Translations under genes and position numbers: made by a program
Source of the DNA: Exiguobacterium aestuarii
GTDB lineage: Bacteria; Bacillota; Bacilli; Exiguobacteriales; Exiguobacteriaceae
DNA: 64,000 nt
NCBI RefSeq assembly: GCF_020171655.1
Contig: NZ_JAIVAC010000001.1
Span: 558,001 to 622,000 of the forward strand
Direction: 5' to 3'
Shown here: piece after piece, positions 1 to 9,044 of the stretch
Numbering within the stretch: position 1 is the first letter of the stretch
Layout of the letters: the number at the start of each line of letters is the position of its first letter
Notes under the pieces: model-generated
The model's input: only the letters and a program-made list of their open reading frames with translations
What the model was told of the DNA's origin: nothing
Databases searched by the model: none

Positions 1-208
1 AGTGTTATCAGAAGGCCAAGAAGTGAAAGTTAAAGTATTAGACGTTCATCTCGATGATAAGAAAATCTCATTGTCGATGCGTGCACTCGAATCATCTGAA
101 CCGACTCGTCAAGATGATGATCAAGCGTTACTCGACGAATACAGCGACCAAGGAGGATTCTCTGTCTCTGAATTGACAGGTGATGAATCTTCGGACGACT
201 CTAAATAA
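1..208 (+). CDS. Ribosomal protein S1-like RNA-binding protein (YpfD/RpsA type), C-terminal fragment
   Basis: Only the last 68 or so residues are in the window; the gene starts upstream of it. The fragment reads as the end of an S1 (OB-fold) repeat, with the pattern GQEVKVKVLDVHLDDKKISL followed by SMRAL, then an acidic Ser/Asp/Glu-rich tail. In Bacillales a four-repeat S1 protein lies just upstream of der, and der is the next gene here, so position and sequence agree. S1-type proteins bind single-stranded RNA and associate with ribosomes; the Gram-positive four-repeat form is less well understood than the E. coli protein. A strong terminator follows the stop. Confidence 0.8.
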   Translation, partial: VLSEGQEVKVKVLDVHLDDKKISLSMRALESSEPTRQDDDQALLDEYSDQGGFSVSELTGDESSDDSK

Positions 209-219
209 GATGATCGTTC

Positions 220-249
220 AAGCGGGAGTCATGCTCCCGCTTCTTTTTG
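220..249 (+). terminator. Rho-independent terminator after the S1-like gene
   Basis: AGCGGGAG and CTCCCGCT pair around a short loop and are followed by TCTTTTTG. Confidence 0.85.
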
Positions 250-251
250 TA

Positions 252-280
252 TGGTCACTTAATTTTGCCTGTGATATGAT
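252..280 (+). promoter_or_regulatory. Possible sigma-A promoter for der
   Basis: TGGTCA (252-257) and TATGAT (275-280) are separated by 17 bases. It lies between the upstream terminator and der, where a promoter is needed. The -35 matches consensus at four of six positions. Confidence 0.45.
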
Positions 281-346
281 AGGTAAGTTGCGTTTCGAAA
301 TGTTGAAATGATGAAATTTTGATAGAAAGATTAGTGAGGTGTTGTT

Positions 347-1657
347 ATGGGAATTCCAGCAGTGGCCATCGTTGGCCGCCCGAATATCGGGAAATCCACA
401 ATTTTTAACCGCATCATCGGAGATCGTGTCTCAATCGTCGATGATAAACCAGGTGTCACACGTGACCGTATTTATGGTACAGGAGAGTGGCTCAACCGTA
501 AGTTCCATTTGATTGATACAGGTGGGATCGAAGTAGGAGACGAGCCGTTGCTCGTACAAATGCGTCATCAGGCTGAACTTGCCATCGATGAGGCGGATGT
601 TATTATCTTCATGGTGAACGGTCGCGAAGGCATCACAGCAGCCGATGAAGAAGTAGCGAACTTGTTGTTCCGTTCGAACAAACCGATTGTCCTTGCCGTC
701 AACAAAGTGGATAACTTTGAAATGAGAGATCTCATGTATGAGTTCTATTCACTAGGATTCGGCGATCCGTTCCCGATTTCGGGTACACATGGCTTAGGAC
801 TTGGTGACTTGTTGGACCAAGTGTTCGAACTTGCTCCTGAAAAGGATGAATTTGAATATAACGAAGACGTCATTCAGTTCTCGTTGATTGGTCGTCCGAA
901 CGTCGGGAAGTCTAGTTTGACGAACTCGATCCTTGGTGAAGATCGTGTCATCGTGTCAAACATCGCTGGAACGACTCGCGATGCGATCGATACACCGTTC
1001 ACACGTGACGGACAAGAGTATGTCATCATCGATACGGCTGGTATGCGCAAACGCGGAAAAGTATACGAATCGACAGAACGTTACAGCGTCATGCGCGCGC
1101 AAAAGGCGATTGAACGCTCAAACGTCGTCCTCGTCGTCCTCGATGGTGAAGAAGGAATCATCGAACAAGACAAACGTGTTGCAGGTCTCGCCCATGAAGC
1201 CGGGAAGGCGATTGTCATCGTCGTCAACAAGTGGGATGCAGTCGAAAAAGATGATAAGACGATGAAGAAGATGGAAGAGGAAATTCGCAAAGAATTCTTG
1301 TTCCTTGATTATGCACCGATTGTCTTCTTGTCGGCACTTACGTCGAAACGGTTGCAAACATTGTTGCCTGTCATCAAGCAAGTGGCAGAAACACATCGTC
1401 GTCGGATTTCGACGAGCGTATTGAACGATGTCATCGTCGATGCGGTCGCGATGAACCCGACACCGACAGATAAAGGACAACGTTTGAAGATCAACTACGC
1501 GACTCAAGTTGCCATCGAGCCGCCGACGTTCGTCTTGTTCGTCAACGATCCTGAATTGTTGCATTTCTCGTATAAACGTTATTTAGATAATCAAATTCGT
1601 AAAGCATTTGACTTCACCGGGACGCCGATTCATATCGTGGCTCGTCAGAAAAACTAA
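347..1657 (+). CDS. der: Ribosome biogenesis GTPase Der (EngA), two tandem GTPase domains
   Basis: Der is an essential GTPase for 50S ribosomal subunit maturation. Two complete G domains are visible. The first has GRPNIGKS (about residues 10-17), DTGG (57-60) and NKVD (119-122). The second has GRPNVGKS (182-189), DTAG (229-232) and NKWD (294-297). A KH-like C-terminal domain follows to residue 436, the usual family length. The start is the ATG behind a GAGGTG ribosome binding site. gpsA begins 17 bases after the stop, so the two are probably co-transcribed, as in B. subtilis. Function is very secure. Confidence 0.98.
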   Translation: MGIPAVAIVGRPNIGKSTIFNRIIGDRVSIVDDKPGVTRDRIYGTGEWLNRKFHLIDTGGIEVGDEPLLVQMRHQAELAIDEADVIIFMVNGREGITAADEEVANLLFRSNKPIVLAVNKVDNFEMRDLMYEFYSLGFGDPFPISGTHGLGLGDLLDQVFELAPEKDEFEYNEDVIQFSLIGRPNVGKSSLTNSILGEDRVIVSNIAGTTRDAIDTPFTRDGQEYVIIDTAGMRKRGKVYESTERYSVMRAQKAIERSNVVLVVLDGEEGIIEQDKRVAGLAHEAGKAIVIVVNKWDAVEKDDKTMKKMEEEIRKEFLFLDYAPIVFLSALTSKRLQTLLPVIKQVAETHRRRISTSVLNDVIVDAVAMNPTPTDKGQRLKINYATQVAIEPPTFVLFVNDPELLHFSYKRYLDNQIRKAFDFTGTPIHIVARQKN

Positions 1658-1674
1658 TAACGGGGGTGCCACTT

Positions 1675-2700
1675 ATGGCAAATGTAGCTGTCATTGGAGC
1701 GGGAAGTTGGGGAACGGCCATCTCGCTCGTATTAGCGGATAATGGTCATGACGTCCTGCTCTATGGACGTGAACAAGAGCATGTGGACGAAATCAATTCG
1801 TCTCATACAAACTCGTTTTATTTGAAAGACGCACCGTTACCGGAATCGATTCGGGCCACGACAGATTTGAAGGAAGCGCTCGACGGACGCAACATCGTCT
1901 TCCTTGTCGTCCCAAGCTCGGCGATTCGTCCTGTCTCGAAACAGTTGAACACCATGTTGAAGGAACCGGTCACCATCGTTCATGCCGCAAAAGGGATTGA
2001 ACCGAAAACGCACAAACGCCTTTCGGAGATCATTGCGGAAGAAATCGATCCGTCGAAACGTCGGGCTATCGGTGTCTTGACTGGACCGACTCACGCTGAA
2101 GAAGTTGCAGTGCGGAAACCGACGACAATCACGATTGCTTGTGAGGACCTCGATGTCGCTGACGAAGTGCAGGAGCTGCTTACAAACGATCAATTCCGTG
2201 TCTATTTGAACTCGGATGTCGTTGGTGCCGAGTATGGTGGGGCGCTTAAAAATATTATCGCCCTTGCTGCAGGTATGACTGATGGACTTGGTTATGGGGA
2301 CAATGCAAAAGCTGCCCTTATGACACGTGGGATTGTGGAAATTGCTCGACTTGGAGTGAAGCTCGGAGCCAATCCGGCCTCTTTCTCTGGATTGACAGGA
2401 ATCGGGGATTTGATTGTGACGGCGACGTCGCAACATAGCCGAAACTGGCGGGCCGGCAATGCGATCGGACGCGGCGAAAAACTTGAAGACGTTCTTGGAA
2501 ACATGGGAATGGTCGTCGAAGGTGTCCGTGCCTGTGAAGCGGCACACTCGCTCGCGAAAGAAGCTGGGGTCGAAATGCCGATCACGGAAGCGCTCTATAA
2601 CGTGCTATTTGAAGGGAAGAGCCCTCATGATGAAGTGAAAAAACTTATGAGACGCCCACAGAAGCACGAGATGGAACAAGTATTTCATTTTGAAGAATAA
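1675..2700 (+). CDS. gpsA: NAD(P)-dependent glycerol-3-phosphate dehydrogenase
   Basis: GpsA reduces dihydroxyacetone phosphate to sn-glycerol 3-phosphate for phospholipid synthesis in the cytosol. The N-terminus carries the Rossmann motif GAGSWGTA at residues 8-15, and later segments such as LKNIIALAAGMTDGLG and SGLTGIGDLIVTATS are family signatures. The 341-residue length is normal. I chose the ATG at 1675 rather than the in-frame GTG at 1666 because the GGGGGTG ribosome binding site sits six bases before it. It follows der closely and ends just before a strong terminator. Confidence 0.97.
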   Translation: MANVAVIGAGSWGTAISLVLADNGHDVLLYGREQEHVDEINSSHTNSFYLKDAPLPESIRATTDLKEALDGRNIVFLVVPSSAIRPVSKQLNTMLKEPVTIVHAAKGIEPKTHKRLSEIIAEEIDPSKRRAIGVLTGPTHAEEVAVRKPTTITIACEDLDVADEVQELLTNDQFRVYLNSDVVGAEYGGALKNIIALAAGMTDGLGYGDNAKAALMTRGIVEIARLGVKLGANPASFSGLTGIGDLIVTATSQHSRNWRAGNAIGRGEKLEDVLGNMGMVVEGVRACEAAHSLAKEAGVEMPITEALYNVLFEGKSPHDEVKKLMRRPQKHEMEQVFHFEE

Positions 2701-2707
2701 TACTTCG

Positions 2708-2750
2708 GAGAGGAACTGACGTTTTCGTTCAGTTCCTCGCTTTTTTTTGC
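2708..2750 (+). terminator. Rho-independent terminator after gpsA
   Basis: GAGGAACTGACG pairs with CGTTCAGTTCCTC around TTTT, followed by a run of eight T. Confidence 0.9.
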
Positions 2751-2794
2751 TACACTTGAAGTCTGGAGAACATAGAGAAAGTAGGGGGATAGAC

Positions 2795-2995
2795 GTGACA
2801 CCGTCACTCATCAAAATGTGGATTTCATTTGCGGGGATTGGTGCTTTTGCCATCGCTGCACTGATGGTCGCCATCAGTCACACGAAACTGACCGGATGGT
2901 TTGCGACACTTGTGCGCCTGATTGCGTTCATCATTTTCTTATTTGGGACAGTTATTATGATTTTTGTCGTCGTCTCAGGACCGACGGGAGGATAG
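2795..2995 (+). CDS. yphE: YphE-like small membrane protein (DUF2768)
   Basis: The product is a 66-residue protein with two hydrophobic segments, about residues 7-28 and 38-59, and a short outside or inside tail. The start TPSLIKMWISF and overall layout match DUF2768 proteins, which in B. subtilis (YphE) lie between gpsA and yphF exactly as here. The GTG start at 2795 is preceded by GGGGGAT at good spacing. No biochemical function is known. yphF starts three bases after the stop, so the two form one unit. Confidence 0.8.
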   Translation: MTPSLIKMWISFAGIGAFAIAALMVAISHTKLTGWFATLVRLIAFIIFLFGTVIMIFVVVSGPTGG

Positions 2996-2998
2996 ACC

Positions 2999-3709
2999 AT
3001 GAAAAAGAGCATTATCGCTGTTAGTGTACTGTTAACGACTTTGTTGGCAGGATGCATGTTTCCGGACTCGGAACGAGCTAACAATATTCCGTACGAAGAC
3101 CAATTGAATACCGTACAAAGTGCGGTCGATGCATATCGTGAACAATCTGGCGTCTTGCCCATTAAAACAAAACCAGCGGAAACGCCGCTCATGGAGCGTT
3201 ATCCAATCGAGTTTGCCCGTCTCGTACCAGGATATTTAGCAGACCCTCCAGGGAATAGCTTTGAGGGCGGTGGGTTGTTCCAGTATATTCTCGTCGATGT
3301 CGAAACGGAACCGACCGTCAAATTGATTGATTTGCGTGTATCGGAGCGTCTTCAACAGCTTCAGACAAACATTAATGCGTTCCGGGCAAAAGAAGGGAAG
3401 TTTCCGTTCGATGGCTCGCTCGGGAAAAACCAGTTCACGCTCGATTACGACAAAATATTTGTCACAGAAGAACCGGTCATTCCAAGTCCGTACTCGGATC
3501 GTGAACTCCCGATCTACGTGGACGGTACCGGACAACTATTTGTGGACTATCGAGAAGACGTGAAAGAAGCGCTTCGAAATACGGATGAGTCGCCAGAAAT
3601 CGGCGAAGACATTCGTTATTTGCTGTATGAAGACGCTCCATTCGCCCCTGCTTATTCACAAGGCTATACAATAGATGAACAAGGAGAAGTTGTTTTTTTA
3701 AACAACTGA
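2999..3709 (+). CDS. yphF: YphF-like putative lipoprotein
   Basis: This 236-residue protein begins with a lipoprotein signal: two lysines, a hydrophobic stretch and the lipobox LLAGC with Cys19 as the likely lipidated residue. It should sit on the outer face of the membrane. The sequence NNIPYEDQLNTVQSAVDAYR followed by a GVLPIKTK motif fits B. subtilis YphF, and the position after yphE agrees. Function is unknown. In B. subtilis the next gene is the spore coat gene spoIVA; here the next gene is hup. Confidence 0.8.
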   Translation: MKKSIIAVSVLLTTLLAGCMFPDSERANNIPYEDQLNTVQSAVDAYREQSGVLPIKTKPAETPLMERYPIEFARLVPGYLADPPGNSFEGGGLFQYILVDVETEPTVKLIDLRVSERLQQLQTNINAFRAKEGKFPFDGSLGKNQFTLDYDKIFVTEEPVIPSPYSDRELPIYVDGTGQLFVDYREDVKEALRNTDESPEIGEDIRYLLYEDAPFAPAYSQGYTIDEQGEVVFLNN

Positions 3710-3751
3710 GCTTGTTTTGATGGTGAATGTCGTGAATTCACGCAAAAAATG

Positions 3752-3780
3752 TTGTCATATCAACGTTTGTACGATATGAT
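3752..3780 (+). promoter_or_regulatory. Sigma-A promoter of hup
   Basis: TTGTCA (3752-3757) and TATGAT (3775-3780) are spaced by exactly 17 bases, upstream of the very strong ribosome binding site of hup. Confidence 0.8.
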
Positions 3781-3818
3781 TAATCCCGTAAACTCCTAGT
3801 GAGAGGAGGTGAATCGTG

Positions 3819-4091
3819 ATGAACAAAACTGAATTGATCCAAGCAGTAGCGGAGAAAGCAAATGTTTCGAAAAAAGAAGCTACAGTAGTTGTAGAAGCTA
3901 CTTTCGAATCTATCACTGAAGCACTCCAAAACGGTGAAAAAATTCAATTGATCGGTTTTGGTACTTTTGAAGTTCGTGAACGTGCTGCCCGTAAAGGTCG
4001 TAACCCACGTACAAAAGAAGATATCGAAATCCCAGCGAGCAAAGTTCCTGCATTTAAAGCAGGTAAAGCGCTCAAAGATGCGGTCAAGTAA
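3819..4091 (+). CDS. hup: DNA-binding protein HU
   Basis: HU is the main histone-like dimeric protein that bends and compacts bacterial DNA. The 90-residue sequence starts [19 protein letters not shown] and has the beta-arm motif [30 protein letters not shown], both diagnostic. The ATG at 3819 lies seven bases after AGGAGGTG; the GTG three bases earlier is less well placed. It has its own promoter and terminator and is probably highly expressed. In B. subtilis hbs occupies the same position. Confidence 0.98.
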   Translation: MNKTELIQAVAEKANVSKKEATVVVEATFESITEALQNGEKIQLIGFGTFEVRERAARKGRNPRTKEDIEIPASKVPAFKAGKALKDAVK

Positions 4092-4103
4092 TCTGCAATA
4101 CAT

Positions 4104-4128
4104 AAGTCGCCGAAAGGCGGCTTTTTTG
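4104..4128 (+). terminator. Rho-independent terminator of hup
   Basis: AAGTCGCC-GAAA-GGCGGCTT forms a tight stem with a GAAA loop, followed by TTTTT. Confidence 0.9.
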
Positions 4129-4169
4129 TTTCGTTTGCGAGTTCGAATGACGTGAATGTGACAAAAATG

Positions 4170-4178
4170 TGCTATACT
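4170..4178 (+). promoter_or_regulatory. Extended -10 promoter element before hepS
   Basis: TGC-TATACT is an extended -10 box. No good -35 is visible at the right distance. It lies between the hup terminator and hepS. Confidence 0.5.
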
Positions 4179-4216
4179 ATGTCAGAATGACAATGAAGTG
4201 GACGAGGGGGGATAGC

Positions 4217-4789
4217 ATGGAACAGTTGACAAATGAATTCGTTGTCACAGACCTTGCTCGTCAAATCCAACAACGTATGAATCATCCCTATTTGACGAAA
4301 CACGAGGTTGTACCAGCGGTCGACATGCTGTTGCTTCGTTGGATGGTCGAGATGATTGATTTGGAATCGATTGAGCATCGACAACTCGTGATGGCAACTT
4401 ATTTCGCTCATCAGGCGCTCGAATTACATGATCAAGTGAACAGTAGTCCGAAAGGGTCGCTAGAGCGCCAATTAAAAGTGCTCGCGGGCGATTTTGCCTC
4501 GGCTCAGTTTTATAAAATCTTGACGGCTTTCCCAGCGTCGTATAGCGATCGATTCGGACAGTCTGTACAACGTGTCAATGCTGCAAAATGTACATTACTG
4601 CTCGATAAAAACGTCTCGATGAACATTTGGATCGAAGCGAACGTCGGATTGATTCAAACACTTTCCGAACTGATTGAACAACCTTATTTGACAACAAGTG
4701 GGAAACGAATGATTGATAAGAAAGCGACAGCGCTCAGACAGGACCAAAAGGAGCAGCTTCACACGTTGCTCGCGCACGCGGTCGCTTAG
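4217..4789 (+). CDS. hepS: Heptaprenyl diphosphate synthase component 1 (HepS-like)
   Basis: HepS is the non-catalytic subunit that, with HepT, makes the polyprenyl diphosphate side chain of menaquinone. The protein is divergent and its assignment rests partly on context: it is directly followed by menG and hepT in the order hepS-menG-hepT seen in Bacillales. Helical segments such as [21 protein letters not shown] and the alpha-helical composition fit the HEPPP_synt_1 family. At 190 residues it is shorter than the B. subtilis protein (about 250). The start at 4217 has GAGGGGGGAT just upstream. The B. subtilis mtrA and mtrB genes that precede hepS are absent. Confidence 0.75.
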   Translation: MEQLTNEFVVTDLARQIQQRMNHPYLTKHEVVPAVDMLLLRWMVEMIDLESIEHRQLVMATYFAHQALELHDQVNSSPKGSLERQLKVLAGDFASAQFYKILTAFPASYSDRFGQSVQRVNAAKCTLLLDKNVSMNIWIEANVGLIQTLSELIEQPYLTTSGKRMIDKKATALRQDQKEQLHTLLAHAVA

Positions 4790-4809
4790 AACGGAAAGGA
4801 TGTTACGCG

Positions 4810-5511
4810 TTGCAACCGATAGAAAAAGAGCAAAAAGTATACGAAGTATTTCAGTCCATTTCTCCGAGCTACGATACGATGAACTCGATTATCAGCTTCC
4901 GACTTCACAAATGGTGGCGTCGGACAACGATGAAGAAAATGAACGTCTTTCCGGGGGCTAAATGTTTAGATGTTTGTTGTGGCACAGCCGACTGGACGAT
5001 TCAATTGGCTGAAGCTGCAGGGAATACGGGGGTCGTCAAAGGTCTCGACTTTTCAGAGAATATGCTGAAAGTTGGAGAAGAAAAAGTAAAATCAATGCCG
5101 ACGATTGAATTACTACACGGGAATGCGATGGCACTACCGTTTGGGGATCATTCGTTTGATTACGTTACAATCGGATTCGGACTTCGGAACGTTCCCGACT
5201 ACATGACGGTTTTGCGTGAAATGCATCGTGTTTTAAAACCGGGTGGGACGGTCGTCTGTCTTGAAACGAGTCAACCGACGGCACCCGTCTTTAAAGAATT
5301 GTATCGATTCTACTTTGGGACCGTCATGCCTTTGTTCGGCAAAGTGTTTGCCGGATCATACGACCAATACAAATGGTTACAAGAATCGACCGATCAGTTT
5401 CCTGACCGTCTGACGCTTAAACGCATGTTTGAAGATGCCGGGTTCGAACAAGTCGAAGTGAAGACATTCTCCGGAGGTGCATGTGCCATGCATCTAGGAA
5501 AGAAGTGGTGA
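4810..5511 (+). CDS. menG: Demethylmenaquinone methyltransferase
   Basis: MenG (UbiE family) transfers a methyl group from S-adenosylmethionine to demethylmenaquinone, the last step of menaquinone synthesis. The SAM-binding motif [10 protein letters not shown] lies at about residues 54-63, followed by GLDFSENML and GFGLRNVPD, then [15 protein letters not shown]. The 233-residue length is normal. Translation appears to start at TTG (4810), nine bases after AAAGGA; no ATG is placed well. The stop lies three bases before hepT, so the genes are co-translated. Confidence 0.96.
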   Translation: MQPIEKEQKVYEVFQSISPSYDTMNSIISFRLHKWWRRTTMKKMNVFPGAKCLDVCCGTADWTIQLAEAAGNTGVVKGLDFSENMLKVGEEKVKSMPTIELLHGNAMALPFGDHSFDYVTIGFGLRNVPDYMTVLREMHRVLKPGGTVVCLETSQPTAPVFKELYRFYFGTVMPLFGKVFAGSYDQYKWLQESTDQFPDRLTLKRMFEDAGFEQVEVKTFSGGACAMHLGKKW

Positions 5512-5514
5512 AAC

Positions 5515-6477
5515 ATGTCTTTGAAGCGACTTTACCGTCACATGAACCGAGAGATTGATCAAATCGATCAATTTTTATCAACTCGAGTCAGGACGGACCA
5601 CCCTGTTATTGAATCGGCATCTCGCCAACTACTCGATGCTGGTGGTAAACGCATCCGACCAGCTTTCGTTTTATTGAGCGCGGGATTCGGTGAGACGAAA
5701 GATATCCGTTTGACGAAAGTTGCCTCAAGTCTTGAGTTGATTCATATGGCATCGCTCGTTCATGACGATGTCATCGATGATGCGATGCTGCGTCGGGGGA
5801 AACCGACCGTCATGGAGCGTTATGATGAGACCGTTGCGATGTATACCGGAAATACGTTATTCGGAGAGGCGATTCGTCTCGTATCCGAAATCGATTCCCC
5901 GGAAGTGATGCGAATCATGGCGGACACGATGGAACGAATTTGTGTCGGCGAAATCAATCAAATCCAAGATCAATATGACTGGGGTCAATCACCTAAGCGA
6001 TATTTAGATCGAATTGCACGAAAGACAGCCCTTTTGATTGAGACGAGTTGTGCGGCAGGTGCTGTTATTTCAGGGGCGTCACCTCAAGTCGTCAAACAGC
6101 TAAGCCTATTCGGATACGACATTGGGATGGCATTCCAAATGACCGATGACTTACTCGATTTCACGGCAAAGAGTTTCCAACTCGGGAAACCGGTCGGAGA
6201 AGATTTAAGGCATGGGCATAAGACATTGCCGCTGCTCTATTCATCGGAGGACCCGACCTTTTACGAGCGTCTTCGTCAAGTGAGTGCATCGACAGACATG
6301 GAGATGACAAAATCACTCGTTCGTGAAGTGCAACGAAATGGAACGTTAGAACGAAGCCAACGCACGATTGACCGATACGTTGAACGCGCCATCCGACGAC
6401 TCGATGGGTTGCCAGATGTGCCTGACAAACGATCTTTGATTGAAATTGCTCAATATATCGGGAAGCGTAAATGGTAA
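5515..6477 (+). CDS. hepT: Heptaprenyl diphosphate synthase component 2 (HepT), catalytic subunit
   Basis: HepT is a trans-polyprenyl synthase that adds isopentenyl units to build the menaquinone side chain. Both aspartate-rich metal-binding motifs are present: DDVIDD at residues 84-89 and DDLLD at 211-215, along with GGKRIRPA (43-50). At 320 residues it has normal length. It follows menG by three bases, in the conserved hepS-menG-hepT cluster. The exact chain length of the product cannot be read from the sequence. Confidence 0.95.
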   Translation: MSLKRLYRHMNREIDQIDQFLSTRVRTDHPVIESASRQLLDAGGKRIRPAFVLLSAGFGETKDIRLTKVASSLELIHMASLVHDDVIDDAMLRRGKPTVMERYDETVAMYTGNTLFGEAIRLVSEIDSPEVMRIMADTMERICVGEINQIQDQYDWGQSPKRYLDRIARKTALLIETSCAAGAVISGASPQVVKQLSLFGYDIGMAFQMTDDLLDFTAKSFQLGKPVGEDLRHGHKTLPLLYSSEDPTFYERLRQVSASTDMEMTKSLVREVQRNGTLERSQRTIDRYVERAIRRLDGLPDVPDKRSLIEIAQYIGKRKW

Positions 6478-6568
6478 ATGCCCATGTAACCCCTTTCAAA
6501 AATGTGCAGGAGCGTGTACACTAAATACGTACAACGTACACATTTATTGACTTAGGGGGATTTGGGGA

Positions 6569-6988
6569 ATGGAAAAGACATTTTTAATGGTTAAACCGGA
6601 TGGGGTAAAACGTGGATTGATTGGGGAAATCATCTCACGCTTTGAAAACAAAGGATATACATTGAACCGTCTCGAAATGGTGACACCGTCAGTTGAGGTC
6701 GCAGAGGCACACTATGCAGAGCATAAAGAAAAGCCGTTCTTTGGTGAATTGGTTGAGTTTTTGACTTCTGGTCCGGTCGTCGCGATGGAATGGGAAGGGG
6801 AAGACATCGTAGCCGTCTCTCGTCTCATGATTGGGAAGACAAAGCCGCTTGATGCACAACCTGGAACGATTCGTGGTGATTTTGCATCGACGATGTCACA
6901 AAACGTAATTCATGGTTCTGATAGTGTGGATAGCGCGGAACGCGAATTGGCACTTTGGTTCGCAGGAGTTGCCTCACACGTTTCATGA
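6569..6988 (+). CDS. ndk: Nucleoside diphosphate kinase
   Basis: Ndk transfers the gamma phosphate between nucleoside triphosphates and diphosphates through a phosphohistidine. The catalytic histidine is His115 in [15 protein letters not shown], the family signature, and the N-terminus [16 protein letters not shown] is typical. The protein has 139 residues, slightly shorter than the common 148-150 because the C-terminal tail is short. In B. subtilis ndk also follows hepT. A separate promoter in the 90-base gap is likely but not clear. It ends at its own terminator. Confidence 0.97.
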   Translation: MEKTFLMVKPDGVKRGLIGEIISRFENKGYTLNRLEMVTPSVEVAEAHYAEHKEKPFFGELVEFLTSGPVVAMEWEGEDIVAVSRLMIGKTKPLDAQPGTIRGDFASTMSQNVIHGSDSVDSAERELALWFAGVASHVS

Positions 6989-6996
6989 CTTTTCGA

Positions 6997-7024
6997 AGGG
7001 ACGGGGAAACCTGTCCTTTTTTTG
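6997..7024 (+). terminator. Rho-independent terminator of ndk
   Basis: GGACGGG-GAAA-CCTGTCC (one G-T pair) followed by seven T. Confidence 0.8.
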
Positions 7025-7091
7025 ATTCCCTTTTAAAAGCTTGTGGTCAGAAGAAAGAGGAAATGAGAAAGAATTGAGGTTGAAATTGGTG

Positions 7092-7871
7092 ATGAATGAT
7101 TATGCCATCTTCGTAAAAAAGTTTTATATCAAGTCTGGAATTGACTTGAATTTATATAAAGAGGCGCAGATGAAGCGTCGGATGGTCGCCTTACGTGAAA
7201 AGAAGGGATACGCGTCGTTCCTTGAATACTTAAATGCGATGGATACAGATCGCCAGCTCTATGAAGAGTTCCTTGACAGAATGACGATTAACGTGAGTGA
7301 GTTTTATCGCAATCCGATACGTTGGCAACAGCTTGAGGAAGATATCCTGCCTCACCTAATTCGCTCGGGTCAAGGGAAACTCCGTGTGTGGAGTGCAGCG
7401 TGCTCGACAGGAGAGGAACCATACTCGCTCGCCATGTTATTGTCTAAACATCTGGCACCTTCTCAATTTTCCATTATGGCCACTGATTTAGATGACATTG
7501 TCATCGAAAAGGCGAAACAAGGGAAGTATCACGAACGTGCACTGATCGACTTGCCAGATGAGTTTAAAAACCGATACTTTACGCGTCGTGGAGACGACTA
7601 TTTCATTTCGGATGAAATCAAACAACTCGTGACGTTTAAAAAACACAATCTACTAGCGGACGTGTATGAACGTAACTTTGATTTGATTGTTTGTCGAAAC
7701 GTATTGATTTACTTTACGGAAGAAGCGAAAGAAAAAGTATATACGTCGTTTCAACGTGCCCTTCGTCCAGGAGGAATCTTGTTTGTCGGTGGAACCGAAC
7801 AAATCTTCCAGCCGAAGCGTTACGGCTATGCGATGAAACAAAGCTTCTTTTACGAAAAAATAGATGGATGA
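7092..7871 (+). CDS. cheR: Chemotaxis protein methyltransferase CheR
   Basis: CheR methylates glutamates of chemoreceptors using S-adenosylmethionine. The N-terminal domain has LYKEAQMKRRM, and the catalytic domain has VWSAACSTGEEPYSLAM, MATDLDD and NFDLIVCRNVLIYF, all standard. I chose the ATG at 7092 (259 residues), which matches the usual family length; longer in-frame starts exist upstream. B. subtilis cheR also sits between ndk and aroF (aroC). The presence of cheR implies a motile, chemotactic cell, though no receptor gene is in the window. Confidence 0.95.
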   Translation: MNDYAIFVKKFYIKSGIDLNLYKEAQMKRRMVALREKKGYASFLEYLNAMDTDRQLYEEFLDRMTINVSEFYRNPIRWQQLEEDILPHLIRSGQGKLRVWSAACSTGEEPYSLAMLLSKHLAPSQFSIMATDLDDIVIEKAKQGKYHERALIDLPDEFKNRYFTRRGDDYFISDEIKQLVTFKKHNLLADVYERNFDLIVCRNVLIYFTEEAKEKVYTSFQRALRPGGILFVGGTEQIFQPKRYGYAMKQSFFYEKIDG

Positions 7872-7880
7872 GGTGAACAG

Positions 7881-9044
7881 ATGCGCTATTTGACAGCTGG
7901 TGAATCACACGGTCCGGGACTGACGGTCATCATTGAAGGTGCCCCTGCCGGTCTCGCTATAGATATAGATCAAATAAACCTAGAGTTGAAAAAACGTCAG
8001 TCGGGATATGGACGAGGGCGTCGCATGCAAATCGAGTCAGATCAAGTAGATGTTCGTTCTGGTATACGTCACGGTAAAACGACAGGCGCACCAATCACAT
8101 TCTGGATTGAGAATAAAGACCATACCCATTGGAAACACGTCATGCAAGCCGAGCCAATCGAAGATGATGTCGAAATCAAGCGCCGAGTCTCGCGACCGAG
8201 ACCAGGGCATGCCGACTTGGTCGGTGGGATGAAGTATGACCATCGCGATTTGCGGGATGTTTTGGAACGTTCGAGCGCAAGGGAGACGGCGGCACGCGTC
8301 GCCGTCGGTGCCTTTTGTAAACAATTGCTTCAACAAGTCGGGGTGTCGCTCTTCAGTTACGTCAAAGTGATTGGTGGAGAACGGGCAGAGATACGTACGT
8401 TTGAATCGCTTCAAGAAGCAAAAGAAGTGATCGACGCCTCACCCGTTCGGACGCTTGACGAAGTAGCGGCTGAGCGGATGATGCGTCGCATCGATGAAGC
8501 CAAGGAAAATGGAGACTCGATTGGCGGCATCGTCTGTACAGAAGTCCATGGTGTCGTACCAGGTCTTGGTTCATATGTGCAGTACGACCGTAAATTAGAT
8601 GCGAAAATCGCGCAGGCGGTCTTAAGTGTCAACGCATTTAAAGGTGTGGAGTTTGGAGATGGTTTTGAAATGGCATACCGTCCCGGTTCTGAAGTGATGG
8701 ACCCGATTGCTTATGAAGACGAAGGATATACCCGACTCAGTAATCACCTCGGTGGCTTTGAAGGTGGGATGACAACGGGTATGCCGATTGTCTGTTCAGC
8801 CGTCATGAAACCAATCCCGACGCTCTATAAACCTCTTCAATCAGTCGATATTGATACGAAAGAGGCATTCCTCGCTCAGATCGAACGGAGCGATTCTTGT
8901 GCTGTCCCTGCAGCATCACTCGTCGTCGAGGCGGTCATCGCGTTTGAAATGGCGAAGGAAGTATGTGAGACGTTCGGTCATGATACGATGGATCGAATAA
9001 AACACCGAATCGATGAGTATCGAGAGGAGTTACGAGTATGGTGA
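7881..9044 (+). CDS. aroC: Chorismate synthase
   Basis: AroC converts 5-enolpyruvylshikimate 3-phosphate to chorismate using reduced FMN, the last shikimate step. The three family signatures are visible: GESHGPGL near residue 7, [19 protein letters not shown] near 112-130 with [16 protein letters not shown] next, and [16 protein letters not shown] near the C-terminus. The length, 387 residues, is normal. AGGTGA precedes the ATG. The last codons overlap the start of aroB by seven bases, so the aro genes form one operon. B. subtilis calls this gene aroF. Confidence 0.98.
   Translation: MRYLTAGESHGPGLTVIIEGAPAGLAIDIDQINLELKKRQSGYGRGRRMQIESDQVDVRSGIRHGKTTGAPITFWIENKDHTHWKHVMQAEPIEDDVEIKRRVSRPRPGHADLVGGMKYDHRDLRDVLERSSARETAARVAVGAFCKQLLQQVGVSLFSYVKVIGGERAEIRTFESLQEAKEVIDASPVRTLDEVAAERMMRRIDEAKENGDSIGGIVCTEVHGVVPGLGSYVQYDRKLDAKIAQAVLSVNAFKGVEFGDGFEMAYRPGSEVMDPIAYEDEGYTRLSNHLGGFEGGMTTGMPIVCSAVMKPIPTLYKPLQSVDIDTKEAFLAQIERSDSCAVPAASLVVEAVIAFEMAKEVCETFGHDTMDRIKHRIDEYREELRVW

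Noticed and set aside
1837-2547. A minus-strand frame of 236 codons inside gpsA.
   Set aside because: Antisense to a well-conserved gene, no initiation signals; a codon-bias shadow.
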